64,000 bases of DNA from Rosistilla ulvae (GCF_007741475.1 NZ_CP036261.1:4837798-4901797), one strand, 5' to 3'. Positions 48,380-57,632 are shown, counted from the stretch's first letter. The notes: generated by a model not told the origin, from the letters alone. Translations and numbers: made by a program.

Positions 48380-49486
48380 ATGAGTTTAGATACAGCCATT
48401 GCAGAGGCCAAAGCGACGCTGGACGCTCACACGCACGAGATCGTTCAGTGGCACTTCCACGAATCGACGGGAAGCCCTTTCTGGTTGCAGAAGAAAAGCG
48501 AACTGAAGTTCGATCCGTTGACCGAAGTCAAATGTTTCGACGACCTGAAGAAGTTCCCGCTGTTTGAAGACGATTGGTTGCGTGGCGGTCCGGTTCGCCG
48601 TTGGGTCCCCAAGGGCTACGAAAACGAACCGGTCTACGTCTTCGAGACCGGCGGAACGACCGGTGTCCCCAAGAGTCGTGTTGTGATGCGCGATCACTGG
48701 ATCGATTACGAGATGTTCAGCGACACGCTGCCCGAGGAGCACTTCCCCAAGGGAGCGAACTGGTTGATGCTGGGCCCAAGCGGTCCGCGACGCTTGCGAT
48801 TGGCTGTCGAACACCTGGCGCAACACCGCGGCGGAATCTGCTTCTGCGTCGATCTCGATCCACGCTGGGTTGTCAAGCTGATCAAAAAGGGCTGGATGGA
48901 ACACCTGGAAGAATACAAGAAGCACTGCATCGACCAAGCGATCACGATCCTGACCGCGGGGCATGACATCCAGTGCATGTTCACGACGCCCAAGTTGTTG
49001 GAATCGTTAGGCGATGCCTTGGAAGAACGCGGCAGCAGCATTCAAGAGATGGGCATCAAGGGGATCTTCTCTGGCGGCACCGAGTTCACGCCTCAGTGGA
49101 CGCGGTACGCGGTCGAGGAATTGTTAGGCGGTTCGCCCGAAGAGGGTGGCGTTTACATGACGCCAACCTACGGCAACACGCTGATGGGACTGGCGTGCAG
49201 CAAACCGATCACCGCCGCCGAACAGTACAAGATCAGCTACTACGCTCCGCAACCGCGAGCGGCGACCGAAGTGGTTGAGTTCGAAGATCACACGCAGGTC
49301 GTCAGCATGGGCGGCACCGGACGCGTGAAGTTGTACACATTGACGAAAGAGTTCTTTGTTCCCGGCTTCCTGGAACGCGACGAGGGAGAACGCGAAGCTC
49401 CGTTCGACAAGTTCCCATGGGACGGTGTCAGCGGCGTTCGACCGTTCCACGAACTGGCTTCGGCCACGACCGTCGGCGTCTACTAA
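48380..49486 (+). CDS. EhpF-like adenylate-forming acyl ligase
   Basis: 368 aa. ANL-superfamily motifs: phosphate-binding loop ETGGTTGVPKSR (89-100), aromatic block PTYGNTLMG (262-270), and GGTGRVKL (311-318) at the usual adenylate-binding position. It lacks the C-terminal subdomain with the catalytic Lys of most acyl-CoA ligases. The short length resembles EhpF of phenazine (D-alanylgriseoluteic acid) synthesis, which is thought to activate a carboxylate for reduction. Its substrate here is unknown. The next gene encodes an aldehyde-dehydrogenase-fold protein, matching the EhpF/EhpG pairing. The 3' end is partly duplicated in the spacer. Confidence 0.78.
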   Translation: MSLDTAIAEAKATLDAHTHEIVQWHFHESTGSPFWLQKKSELKFDPLTEVKCFDDLKKFPLFEDDWLRGGPVRRWVPKGYENEPVYVFETGGTTGVPKSRVVMRDHWIDYEMFSDTLPEEHFPKGANWLMLGPSGPRRLRLAVEHLAQHRGGICFCVDLDPRWVVKLIKKGWMEHLEEYKKHCIDQAITILTAGHDIQCMFTTPKLLESLGDALEERGSSIQEMGIKGIFSGGTEFTPQWTRYAVEELLGGSPEEGGVYMTPTYGNTLMGLACSKPITAAEQYKISYYAPQPRAATEVVEFEDHTQVVSMGGTGRVKLYTLTKEFFVPGFLERDEGEREAPFDKFPWDGVSGVRPFHELASATTVGVY

Positions 49487-49529
49487 ACCTAGAACCCTTC
49501 CATCTCTTGATCGCCGAAGTGTCGCCGCC

Positions 49530-49596
49530 GAACTATCGATGCGACGACGGTCGGCGTCTAAATGAACCGAGAACCTTTCTATCTCCTTACGCCTCC
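49530..49596 (+). repeat. Partial duplication of the ligase 3' end
   Basis: About 66 bp resembling 49451-49516, which cover the last ~11 codons of the adenylate-forming ligase gene plus 30 bp beyond its stop. Shared blocks include GAACT, CGAC-GTCGGCGTCTA, GAACC-TTC and ATCTC. A one-base deletion breaks the frame relative to the gene. Confidence 0.6.
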
Positions 49597-49610
49597 GATT
49601 TTCGGAGGCG
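49590..49610 (+). promoter_or_regulatory. Hairpin upstream of aldehyde-dehydrogenase-fold gene
   Basis: CGCCTCCGA / TCGGAGGCG, a perfect 9-bp stem with a TTT loop, 27 bp before the ATG at 49638. No U-run follows, so it is more likely a processing, stability or translation-control element between the two genes than a terminator. Confidence 0.55.
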
Positions 49611-49637
49611 ATCGAATCGGCAGCCTGCGAGAAAACC

Positions 49638-51098
49638 ATGTTACAATTGCCCGCTCTGCGTTGGGGAAAACCTTACGAATCGCTCGAAAAGCAAGAAGTC
49701 GTCCACTTCAACACCGGCGAACCGATCGCGATGGTCAACCAGGTCGGTGGCGGGATCGTGCAACGCGATTTGCGAAAATCGCAGAACGCTCGTGACGCGC
49801 TGCGAAAAATCCCCACCGATGAATTGATGGGGATGTGCAAGAAAGCGGCTGAGTTGTTCGAGAACGCCGAGTTGCCGATGGGCGATTCGACGCAGACCGT
49901 CGACCAGTTCGTGCACCAGCAATCGGCTAGCACCGGCCTGCCGGAGCACATGTGTCGCGCGAACCTGAAGAAAAATTCGTTCTGCTTGGCCAACATGGAT
50001 AAGATCCTCGACGCGCTCACCCGCGGACTGGATCGCAACATCTTCACCCGCGGCTACGGCGAAGAGGGTCGCGGCGTGATCGTCAGCTACCAAGCAACAA
50101 CTCCAATCCTCGGGGCCGTGTTGCCAAACAATTCGCCCGGCGTGCACACGTTGTGGTTGCCTGCGGTCGCGCTGCAGGTCGGATTGGCTCTGAAACCGGG
50201 TTCGCAAGAACCGTGGACTCCGTACCGCATGGTCGCCGCATTTATCGAAGCGGGAATTCCAGCCGAAGCGTTTTCGCTGTACCCCGGCGGACACGACGCT
50301 GGCGGCGCGCTGTTGGCGAAATGCTCGCGATCGATGGTCTTCGGCAGCGCTCAAACGCTTGCTCAATACGCCGACAACCCTCGCGTCCAAGCCCACGGCC
50401 CAGGATTCTCGAAGATCATCCTGGGAGACGATGTCGTCGACCAATGGGAAGATTATCTGGACATGATGGTCGAAAGCGTCGCGATCAACTCCGGCCGCAG
50501 CTGCATCAACTGCTCGGGCATCTGGGCCAGCCGCCACACCCGCGAGATCGGTGAAGCGATCGCCAAACGGATCGGCCCGATCGACGTCAAACCGCCGACC
50601 GACCCGACCGCCGAACTGGCTGCGTTCACGATGAAGCAGATGGCGCTCGGAACGTGGGCGATGGTGGAACAAGACCTCCAAGAAGAAGGGGTCACCGATC
50701 TGACGGCCGAATACGGCGACAAACTGATCGAAAAAGAACGCTGTGCCTACCTGCGACCGATGGTCGTGCACGCCGATTCGCCCGATCGCGGCGTCGCGGC
50801 GAAGGAGTACATGTTCCCCTTCGTCAGCGTCGTTCAGTGCCCTCAAGCCGACATGCTGCGTCGCATCGGCCCAACTTTGGTTGGCACCGTGATCACCAAC
50901 AACGAGGATCTGATCCGCCAAGCGGGGGACAGCACCGATATCGATCGCTTGAACATCGGCCCGATCGCCACAAACCGCCTGAATTGGCTGCAACCACACG
51001 AAGGAAACATCATCGATTTCCTCTACCGATCGCGTGCGTATCAGGTTGCCGATACGCCGGTTGCCGCTGCTGGGGGCCGATCCAGCCACCTGATGTAG
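49638..51098 (+). CDS. Aldehyde-dehydrogenase-fold acyl reductase (EhpG-like)
   Basis: 486 aa ALDH superfamily. Catalytic Cys in INSGRSCINCSG (C289; C292 nearby). The general-base Glu of hydrolytic ALDHs, normally in an ELGGK motif, is absent: the equivalent block reads HGPGFSKII (253-261). Loss of that Glu is typical of CoA-acylating or acyl-reducing members, which work by a thioester rather than releasing acid. The N-terminal ~110 residues are unlike common ALDHs. Following an EhpF-like adenylating gene, it would fit a two-enzyme reduction of a carboxylic acid to an aldehyde. This role is inferred, not proven. Confidence 0.78.
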   Translation: MLQLPALRWGKPYESLEKQEVVHFNTGEPIAMVNQVGGGIVQRDLRKSQNARDALRKIPTDELMGMCKKAAELFENAELPMGDSTQTVDQFVHQQSASTGLPEHMCRANLKKNSFCLANMDKILDALTRGLDRNIFTRGYGEEGRGVIVSYQATTPILGAVLPNNSPGVHTLWLPAVALQVGLALKPGSQEPWTPYRMVAAFIEAGIPAEAFSLYPGGHDAGGALLAKCSRSMVFGSAQTLAQYADNPRVQAHGPGFSKIILGDDVVDQWEDYLDMMVESVAINSGRSCINCSGIWASRHTREIGEAIAKRIGPIDVKPPTDPTAELAAFTMKQMALGTWAMVEQDLQEEGVTDLTAEYGDKLIEKERCAYLRPMVVHADSPDRGVAAKEYMFPFVSVVQCPQADMLRRIGPTLVGTVITNNEDLIRQAGDSTDIDRLNIGPIATNRLNWLQPHEGNIIDFLYRSRAYQVADTPVAAAGGRSSHLM

Positions 51099-51129
51099 CG
51101 TCTCGCTGCGTCACAAATCAGGAAAGATT

Positions 51130-51166
51130 GTCGCAGGTCGGGTTCGATTTCGCCCGAACCTGCGAC
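51130..51166 (+). terminator. Strong hairpin after aldehyde-dehydrogenase-fold gene
   Basis: GTCGCAGGT-CGGG / CCCG-A-ACCTGCGAC forms 13 bp with one bulge and a 10-nt loop, 32 bp past the stop. No T-run follows. It may partly separate this gene from the oxidoreductase genes downstream. Confidence 0.55.
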
Positions 51167-51427
51167 GCGTTTGCGCGTCCCATAGATTGCTGGGGCGTCC
51201 TCTCTACGTTCCCTTCGGGGAGCGAATCGGCTTAAAAAAATCGCAACCGGCAACTCTTACCCATTTGCCGGAAACTGTGCGGCCAGCATAGAATATGACG
51301 GCTTTCCGCGGGCGACTGCTGGATCAAGTCGGCGATTTCTGAAATTTGCTTTACTTCGGCCCGCCCTTTTTTTCGATACAACCCCTACAGACCCACCTTT
51401 TGCATCCACGCAGGACGATAGGCTCAC
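51167..51427. other. Spacer before 2-oxoacid oxidoreductase genes
   Basis: Together with the preceding hairpin, the gap between the two gene pairs is 329 bp. Apart from a short A-run near 51235 I see no gene. It could contain a separate promoter for korA-korB. Confidence 0.4.
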
Positions 51428-53329
51428 ATGTCGGTACAACCTGAAGGTCAGCTGATTGCTGACAAGGAAATTTCCGAAGTCGATGGAATCACAGTCCGCT
51501 TGGCTGGCGATTCGGGTGACGGCATGCAGTTGCTGGGCACTCAATTGACCAACACCAGCGCGCTGCTTGGCAACGATGTCGCGACGTTCCCCGATTTCCC
51601 CGCGGAAATTCGCGCCCCGCGCGGTACACGTGCCGGCGTCAGCGGGTTCCAGGTGCAATTCGCCAACTCCGAAATCTTCACTCCCGGCGACACGCTCGAT
51701 GCGTTGGTGGTGATGAACCCGGCGGCGATGGTCACCAACATCGCCGACCTACGTCGCGGCGGGCTGTTGATCGTCAACGAGGACGGCTTCGACGCCAAAG
51801 CATTGAAACTGGCGGCGCTCACCGAGGATCCGGTCACCGAAGAGATCGAAGATCGCTACCGCGTCTTCAAGGTCCCGATGACCAAACTGACTCGCGATGC
51901 CGTCAAAGAACTTGGCCTGGGCATGAAGGAAGCCGATCGCTGCAAGAACTTCTTCGCGATGGGATTGGTCTACTGGTTGTTCGGTCGTTCGCTGGAACCA
52001 ACCCTGCGTTTCATCGACAACAAGTTTGGCAAGAAGTTGCCCGACGTAGCGGCCGCCAATGAGAAGGCGCTTCGCGCTGGATGGGCGTTCGGTGAAACGA
52101 CCGAAACCTTCGGGATCACCTACCGCGTCGCACCGGCCAAACTGAAGCCGGGCACCTACAAAAACATGATGGGCAACCAAGCGTTGGCTTGGGGTCTGTT
52201 GGCTGCTGCAAAGCGCAGCGGCAAAGAGGTCTTCTACAGCGGCTATCCAATCACGCCGGCTAGCGACATCCTGCACGAACTCAGCCGTTACAAACATTTT
52301 GGCACGCGAACGTTCCAAGCCGAAGATGAAATCTCCGCTTGCTGTGCAGCGATCGGTGCCGCCTTTGGCGGCGCGATGGCTGTCACCGCCAGCAGCGGAC
52401 CGGGCATCGCACTGAAAGCCGAAGCGATGGGCTTGGGCTTCATCTTGGAACTGCCGTTGATCGTGATCAACGTGCAACGCGGCGGTCCCAGCACCGGCTT
52501 GCCAACCAAGACCGAACAGAGCGATCTGTTGCAAGCGATGTTCAACCGCAACGGCGAAGCACCGCTGCCGATCATCGCGGCTCAAAGCCCCGGCGACTGC
52601 TTCGACGCAGCTCAAGAAGCCTGGCGAATCGCCGTGAAGTTCATGACGCCTGTGATCCTGTTGTCCGATGGATACATCGCCAACGGTAGCGAACCGTGGA
52701 AGGTTCCCGACGTCAACGAAATGGAACCGATCGTCGTCACCCATCCGCCCGACGCGGCAGAAGGCGACGCGCCGTTCATGCCATACGCTCGCGACGAAAA
52801 CCTGGCCCGACCGTGGGCGATCCCCGGCACCGCCGGACTGATGCACCGCGTCGGCGGTCTGGAGAAAGCGGACGGCAGCGGCAACGTCAGCTACGATCCC
52901 GACAACCATCAACTGATGACCGACAAACGTGCGGCGAAGATCGAAGGAATCGCTAACGACATTCCCGCTCAAGAAGTCTTCGGCGAGGAATCGGGCGACG
53001 TGTTGGTGATCAGCTGGGGTGGAACCTACGGTGCCTGCCACACCGCGATCGAACGCTGCCAACGCGAAGGGCTCAGCGTTTCGCACGCTCACATCCGCTA
53101 CATGAATCCAATGCCGGCGAACCTTGGCGATCTGATGCGATCGTTCCGCAAGGTGCTGGTCCCCGAATTGAACTCGGGACAATTGCGAATGCTGCTGCGA
53201 GCGAAGTACCTGGTCGACTGCATCGGCTTCAACAAGGTCAAAGGCAAGCCGTTCAGCGTTTCGGAACTGATGGATCAAATCCATGAAATCGCTGACAAAA
53301 CAAACGCCAATGGTCAGAAGGTCGGTTAA
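51428..53329 (+). CDS. korA: 2-oxoacid:acceptor oxidoreductase, fused gamma-alpha subunit
   Basis: 633 aa. The gamma (CoA-contacting) domain comes first (about 20-205; RLAGDSGDGMQLLGTQL), then the alpha domain (about 225-600; YPITPASDILHELSRY). This gamma-alpha order is the KorA-type fusion. With KorB it oxidatively decarboxylates a 2-oxoacid, most often 2-oxoglutarate, to acyl-CoA while reducing ferredoxin, or runs in reverse. Cytoplasmic. It sits 65 bp before korB. Confidence 0.94.
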   Translation: MSVQPEGQLIADKEISEVDGITVRLAGDSGDGMQLLGTQLTNTSALLGNDVATFPDFPAEIRAPRGTRAGVSGFQVQFANSEIFTPGDTLDALVVMNPAAMVTNIADLRRGGLLIVNEDGFDAKALKLAALTEDPVTEEIEDRYRVFKVPMTKLTRDAVKELGLGMKEADRCKNFFAMGLVYWLFGRSLEPTLRFIDNKFGKKLPDVAAANEKALRAGWAFGETTETFGITYRVAPAKLKPGTYKNMMGNQALAWGLLAAAKRSGKEVFYSGYPITPASDILHELSRYKHFGTRTFQAEDEISACCAAIGAAFGGAMAVTASSGPGIALKAEAMGLGFILELPLIVINVQRGGPSTGLPTKTEQSDLLQAMFNRNGEAPLPIIAAQSPGDCFDAAQEAWRIAVKFMTPVILLSDGYIANGSEPWKVPDVNEMEPIVVTHPPDAAEGDAPFMPYARDENLARPWAIPGTAGLMHRVGGLEKADGSGNVSYDPDNHQLMTDKRAAKIEGIANDIPAQEVFGEESGDVLVISWGGTYGACHTAIERCQREGLSVSHAHIRYMNPMPANLGDLMRSFRKVLVPELNSGQLRMLLRAKYLVDCIGFNKVKGKPFSVSELMDQIHEIADKTNANGQKVG

Positions 53330-53394
53330 CCAACAGCCCAACCGACCGTGGTGGTGACACCCAACAATCTACGTCCTCGAACTCTATAGATCCC

Positions 53395-54408
53395 ATGAAC
53401 TTACCTGTTCTAAAAGCCGCCGATTTTGCCAGCGACCAAGACATCCGATGGTGCCCCGGATGTGGCGATTATTCGATCCTGGCCCAGATGAAAAAGGTCC
53501 TTCCCGAGCTGGGGATTCCCCGCGAGAAGACTGTCTTCGTCAGCGGAATCGGCTGCAGCAGCCGGTTTCCGTATTACATGAACACCTACGGCATGCACAG
53601 CATCCACGGCCGTGCACCAACGTTCGCAACGGGCCTAAAGGCGACTCGCCCCGACCTTTCGGTCTGGGTGATCACCGGCGACGGCGACGCGTTGTCGATC
53701 GGCGGTAACCACTTCATCCACGTGCTGCGGCGGAACTTGGATATCAACGTCGTCCTGTTCAACAACCGCATCTACGGTCTGACCAAGGGGCAATATTCGC
53801 CAACCAGCGAAGAGGGCCAGGTCACCAAGAGCACGCCGATGGGATCGATCGATCACCCATTGAACCCGTTGAGTGTAGCGATCGCCGCCGAAGCGACCTT
53901 CGTCGCCCGTTCGCTCGACGCTCACGTTAAGCACTTGGCTGAGACCCTCAAGCGTGCCGCGGCACACAAGGGGACCTCGCTGGTCGAGGTTTATCAGAAC
54001 TGCAACGTCTTCAACGACGGTGCGATGGCGTACGCTCAAGAGAAGAGCCAGCGTTTGGAGAACACGATCGAACTGGAGCACGGCAAGCCGTTGATCTTCG
54101 GCACCGATCGCGACAAGGGAATCCGTCAGGTTGGCACTCAATTGGAAGTCGTCAACTTGAAGGATGTCGCGGAAGACGATCTGTTGTTCCACGACGAAAA
54201 GGCGATGGATCCGTCGCTGCACTTCCTGCTCAGCCGCATGCGTCACCCGGTGATGCCTGAACCGATCGGCGTCTTCCGCGACGTCGAAGGCGTTGCGACC
54301 TACGACGAACAGATCAACGACCAAGTCGCCGCGGCGAAAGCCAAACATGGCGAAGCGGATCTGAACGCTCTGTTCAATTCGGGCGACACCTGGGAAGTCG
54401 CGTCGTAA
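53395..54408 (+). CDS. korB: 2-oxoacid:acceptor oxidoreductase, beta subunit
   Basis: 337 aa. TPP-binding subunit: CPGCGDYSIL with cluster-type cysteines, GIGCSSRFPYYM and the TPP/Mg site VITGDGDALSIGGNHFIH followed by NNRIYGLTKGQYSPTS. Contains no separate ferredoxin domain, so it uses an external acceptor. Pairs with the preceding KorA. The 2-oxoacid specificity cannot be decided from sequence alone; 2-oxoglutarate is the default for this arrangement. Confidence 0.95.
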   Translation: MNLPVLKAADFASDQDIRWCPGCGDYSILAQMKKVLPELGIPREKTVFVSGIGCSSRFPYYMNTYGMHSIHGRAPTFATGLKATRPDLSVWVITGDGDALSIGGNHFIHVLRRNLDINVVLFNNRIYGLTKGQYSPTSEEGQVTKSTPMGSIDHPLNPLSVAIAAEATFVARSLDAHVKHLAETLKRAAAHKGTSLVEVYQNCNVFNDGAMAYAQEKSQRLENTIELEHGKPLIFGTDRDKGIRQVGTQLEVVNLKDVAEDDLLFHDEKAMDPSLHFLLSRMRHPVMPEPIGVFRDVEGVATYDEQINDQVAAAKAKHGEADLNALFNSGDTWEVAS

Positions 54409-54438
54409 TCGAGACGCTTTCAGCCCGCTCCACAATGC

Positions 54439-54464
54439 ACCCGCCCGGCGGCAGCCGGGAGGGT
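54439..54464 (+). terminator. Putative terminator after korB
   Basis: ACCC-G-CCCGGC / GCCGGG-A-GGGT, a 10-bp stem with one internal mismatch and a GGCA loop, 31 bp past the korB stop, followed by an A-rich rather than T-rich stretch on this strand. Confidence 0.55.
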
Positions 54465-54585
54465 CGAAAAATAAGCGTTTAGCGAGTTTTTCGGGGAGGG
54501 CATTCGCCCCGATCAAGGCGGCCCAGAAACCTCGCAACGCCCCTCCCCTGCAAACTTCGCTTGGGAAAAGTGGGGAAACGCTCTG

Positions 54586-55707
54586 CTATTCTTCGGTCGA
54601 ATCAGCCGTTGGAATAAGTAGTGGATTGGGACGGAAAACCGCCTCGTCAGGTAATCGCACGCGGTAGGAACTCTTCGTTTCGTCGGGATACGGATAGTCG
54701 GTGCTGACGAAATGGGCGCCGCTGGAAAACGCTTTCTCCGCTCGGCTGTAATCGTTCGCCCGCGCTTCTTGCGTATCCGCATCGGCTCTGGTTCGAACCA
54801 AGCACCCCGCCTTCACTGCAGCTTGGATAGCGTCGTACTGCGCCACCGGGTTGTTCAACTTGCGAAACACTCCGGCAGGATGATTGGGGCCCAGGTCGAC
54901 AAACATCGCGCGACCTTCCAGATAGTCGTGACCGTTCATGTAATCGCGAGGCAAGCGTCCGGGGTTGTCCATCGCAAAGATCACCTTCCCTCGACATGCA
55001 CTCAGCGTGGGCCAACCCTCCGCGGAAATTGCCGCTCGCAAACTGGCGTGTTTGCCGCGGACCGAATCGGGCGTCACGATCCGTTGATCCGAGAAGACGC
55101 TGCAAATCTCTTCGTCGACGGCGTCCAGAGCGGCTGCATCGAAGGGGACCGGCGCGGTGAGCAGCGGAGCGGGGCGGTCCTGCTTCAATTCGACCAGGAT
55201 CATGATCGGGATATGCCGCGGGTTCGCATCGGACCAAGCCTTGATCGTCTGCAGCGCTAGCGTGAACGTCGGCACGGTGGAGACATAATCGACGTCCTGA
55301 ACGTGCAGCACCTTCAGCCCCGGTTTCTTCATCAGACCTTCGGGATCGTACGGCGCGATGTCCGTGGCGCCGGCCATTTTGGCGACGGCGATCCCACGCG
55401 GCGTTGCGAACAGCCCTCCCTGCGGATCGTTGAAGACGTCGAGCTCGATCTGGCGAATGCCAAAATCGGAAAACTGTTCGGGCAGCGGACGGTGATCGTA
55501 CTCCAGGGTTCGAGCAACCTCTTTCGACGTCGTTTCGATCAACGTTCGCACCGTCCGATGGGGCTGTTGCCGGTAGGAGTTGTGGGTGCCAATCACTTGG
55601 ATATGGTTCAACCGCAACTCATCCCCCGACGCAAAACCTGCCAACAGCACGCAGATCGCAAACAACGCCAACCGACAGGGTATCGGCATCGTGAGGCAAC
55701 TTGGCAT
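54586..55707 (-). CDS. PI-PLC-like phosphodiesterase, secreted
   Basis: 373 aa from the ATG at 55707 (TTG 55722 and ATG 55689 are alternatives). Signal peptide ending near GFASG. Phosphatidylinositol-specific phospholipase C-type TIM barrel with the catalytic His in VIGTHNSYRQ, acidic residues in IRQIELDVFNDPQGG and the basic-substrate block ILVELKQDRP. These Ca2+-dependent bacterial homologues act outside the cytoplasm on phosphodiesters; the natural substrate is unknown. 28 bp downstream of a small lipoprotein gene on the same strand. Confidence 0.85.
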   Translation of the reverse strand: MPSCLTMPIPCRLALFAICVLLAGFASGDELRLNHIQVIGTHNSYRQQPHRTVRTLIETTSKEVARTLEYDHRPLPEQFSDFGIRQIELDVFNDPQGGLFATPRGIAVAKMAGATDIAPYDPEGLMKKPGLKVLHVQDVDYVSTVPTFTLALQTIKAWSDANPRHIPIMILVELKQDRPAPLLTAPVPFDAAALDAVDEEICSVFSDQRIVTPDSVRGKHASLRAAISAEGWPTLSACRGKVIFAMDNPGRLPRDYMNGHDYLEGRAMFVDLGPNHPAGVFRKLNNPVAQYDAIQAAVKAGCLVRTRADADTQEARANDYSRAEKAFSSGAHFVSTDYPYPDETKSSYRVRLPDEAVFRPNPLLIPTADSTEE

Positions 55708-55734
55708 CGGTCTCTCGGTCAATGGTCCGCTGGG

Positions 55735-56178
55735 CTATTTCTGCACGACAAATTCAAACGTATTCGGCGGCCCCGGGGCGACTTCGGCAGTCAGTTCCGG
55801 CGCCGATGGCTTGCCATACTTGCCGTTCAACTGATCCTTCCCTCGCGGGCCCGATTCGCTGGAGAGCGACAACGCGGCCGCCTTGGCTTTGGCCGGCCAA
55901 ACGACGGTAACACCATACATTCCCGGCTGAGCCCCGTCGCCTGATCGATAGGTCGTCAGGACAAATTTACCTTGTTCGTCACAAGTCGCCACCGGTTTGG
56001 GATCGTTGACGCGCGATTCCTCTTGCGGATGAAACACGATCAAAGCACCGTCGCATGGCGCTCCGCTCTCGGTGCGGACGCTGCCCGATGCCACAATGGT
56101 CGTGGGGCCCTCGTCGCCGCATCCGCCCAGGAAGACCAGGCCGCAGGCCAGCGTGAAAGGAAAAACTACTCTTGCCAT
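55735..56178 (-). CDS. Small planctomycete lipoprotein (carboxypeptidase-regulatory-like)
   Basis: 147 aa from the ATG at 56178. Signal peptide with lipobox LGGC (about residue 20). One beta-sandwich-like domain with GSVRTESGAPCDGALIVF and the GKFVLTTYRSGDGAQPGMYGVTV block. This family is commonly found next to DUF1559 genes in planctomycetes, and here it overlaps the DUF1559 gene by 13 nt. Role unknown, presumed periplasmic. Confidence 0.85.
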   Translation of the reverse strand: MARVVFPFTLACGLVFLGGCGDEGPTTIVASGSVRTESGAPCDGALIVFHPQEESRVNDPKPVATCDEQGKFVLTTYRSGDGAQPGMYGVTVVWPAKAKAAALSLSSESGPRGKDQLNGKYGKPSAPELTAEVAPGPPNTFEFVVQK

Positions 56179-57230
56179 GGGGAGACCTCCGCGGCGGTCA
56201 TCGAGCCACCGTTTGCCGTGACCAACGCCGCATAGACTTGGGCCGACGTGGTTTCGGAAATGAACCGCACCGAACCATCGGCAAAGCCATGGTTGGCACC
56301 GCCGGGATGGAACGAATAGGTCTCGTTGTTGTTGTGGCAATTGATAACACAGTTTCCAGGACCGCTGTCGGTTCCGGCGATTGCGCCGTCGAGGCCATAA
56401 TCGTTTTCGTGATGGCCCCAGCCACCGTCGGAACGTTTTCCCGTCTGCATCTTGCGGTCGATATAGAAGTCGGGGCGACCGGCACTCTCGGACAACAAGA
56501 TCGTATTGGAGGTGCCGTCGAGGAAGCCGATCTTGTTGGGATTTGTGTTCGGGGTGCCAAGCGCTGCGGTAATCCCCTGCCCTTTCAAGCTGGGCTTCAT
56601 GGCGCTGAAAAGGTCAAACTGAGTTAGCCCGCTGGGGTAGCCGAAGAAGGTGATCGAGCTGGGATTGATCGAACTGTTGGTGGCATAATCGGTGACCGCC
56701 ATCTCCTCAAACGGGAAGGGGGCACCAAACGTGAAACTTCCGCTGCAGGTTCGATCGCTGCCGCCGGGCGTCGATGGGCAGAGGAACGCCGAAACGACCT
56801 GCTGGGTCACCGCCAAGTTATCGGGGGTCCCCGGCACGGTCGAAGGGGAGGAGAACCAGGGATATTTCATGTCGTACTGTTCGAACAGCGTATTCTGCTC
56901 CATATAGGGCAGAAATTGAACGGCCCAAGAATGGACGATCCCGGGGTAGGGATAGCCCGGATTCCCGCTGGATCCCGGTGCCGGGCCAATCTCCGCGAGC
57001 AAGCTGGCCGGTACGGTTCCGTAGGTGCTTTCATGATTCAGTCCCGCGAGGCCGAGCTGTTTCAAGTTGTTAGAGCATTGCATCCGCCGGGCGGCTTCGC
57101 GAGCGGCTTGAACCGCAGGCAACAGCAGGCCGACCAAGATACCGATGATGGCAATCACAACCAACAACTCGACCAACGTGAACCCGCGACGGCGATTATT
57201 CCGCGAGCCGCTCCAATGTAGCAACCACAT
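56166..57230 (-). CDS. DUF1559 pilin-like protein
   Basis: 354 aa. Type IV pilin-like prepilin signal (RRRGFTLVELLVVIAIIGI) with processing expected after the Gly before Phe, then LLLPAVQAAREAARRMQCSN and the C-terminal SFHPGGANHGFADGSVRFI block that define the family. DUF1559 proteins are very numerous in planctomycetes and proposed to be pseudopilins. Overlaps the next lipoprotein gene by 13 nt, so the two are co-translated. Confidence 0.93.
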   Translation of the reverse strand: MWLLHWSGSRNNRRRGFTLVELLVVIAIIGILVGLLLPAVQAAREAARRMQCSNNLKQLGLAGLNHESTYGTVPASLLAEIGPAPGSSGNPGYPYPGIVHSWAVQFLPYMEQNTLFEQYDMKYPWFSSPSTVPGTPDNLAVTQQVVSAFLCPSTPGGSDRTCSGSFTFGAPFPFEEMAVTDYATNSSINPSSITFFGYPSGLTQFDLFSAMKPSLKGQGITAALGTPNTNPNKIGFLDGTSNTILLSESAGRPDFYIDRKMQTGKRSDGGWGHHENDYGLDGAIAGTDSGPGNCVINCHNNNETYSFHPGGANHGFADGSVRFISETTSAQVYAALVTANGGSMTAAEVSPWQE

Positions 57231-57632
57231 GTGTAAACTCCATAAAGGTGATTCCAGAAACCTTCGACACAGGTTCCCCGCTCGTTACAGAAGCAGAATC
57301 TACCATCGAGCGATCATCACGCAGTGAAGAAGCGCGGAATTCCACGCAAACGTGGCGCAAAGAAAAACGCCACCGCAGGGGCAAACGTCCCCGGCACCAC
57401 AATGGCCGCTACGCGCAAATAAAAACGGGTGCCTGGCCCGGGACAGATCCGTTTTTCAATTAGAGGCATCAGCGTGCTAGCGTCCGTTATGCCTGGGAGA
57501 ACGCCGTGCGAACGGGCAAGCGAATCTGCCTAAGCACAAACACTTCCTAGCCCCTTCTACCTTACTCTGCCCGTGCGATGGCGCTTGCCAAGCGCACGCT
57601 CGCCACCGCGATGCCTTCAAGAACCCGCTTCA

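Noticed and set aside
49641-51089. 482-codon minus-strand frame opposite the ALDH-fold gene
   Set aside because: Shadow; the opposite strand has the catalytic Cys motif and homologous text.
51749-53341. 530-codon minus-strand frame opposite korA
   Set aside because: Shadow of a clear enzyme gene; composition is Phe/Arg/Gln/Val-rich without motifs.
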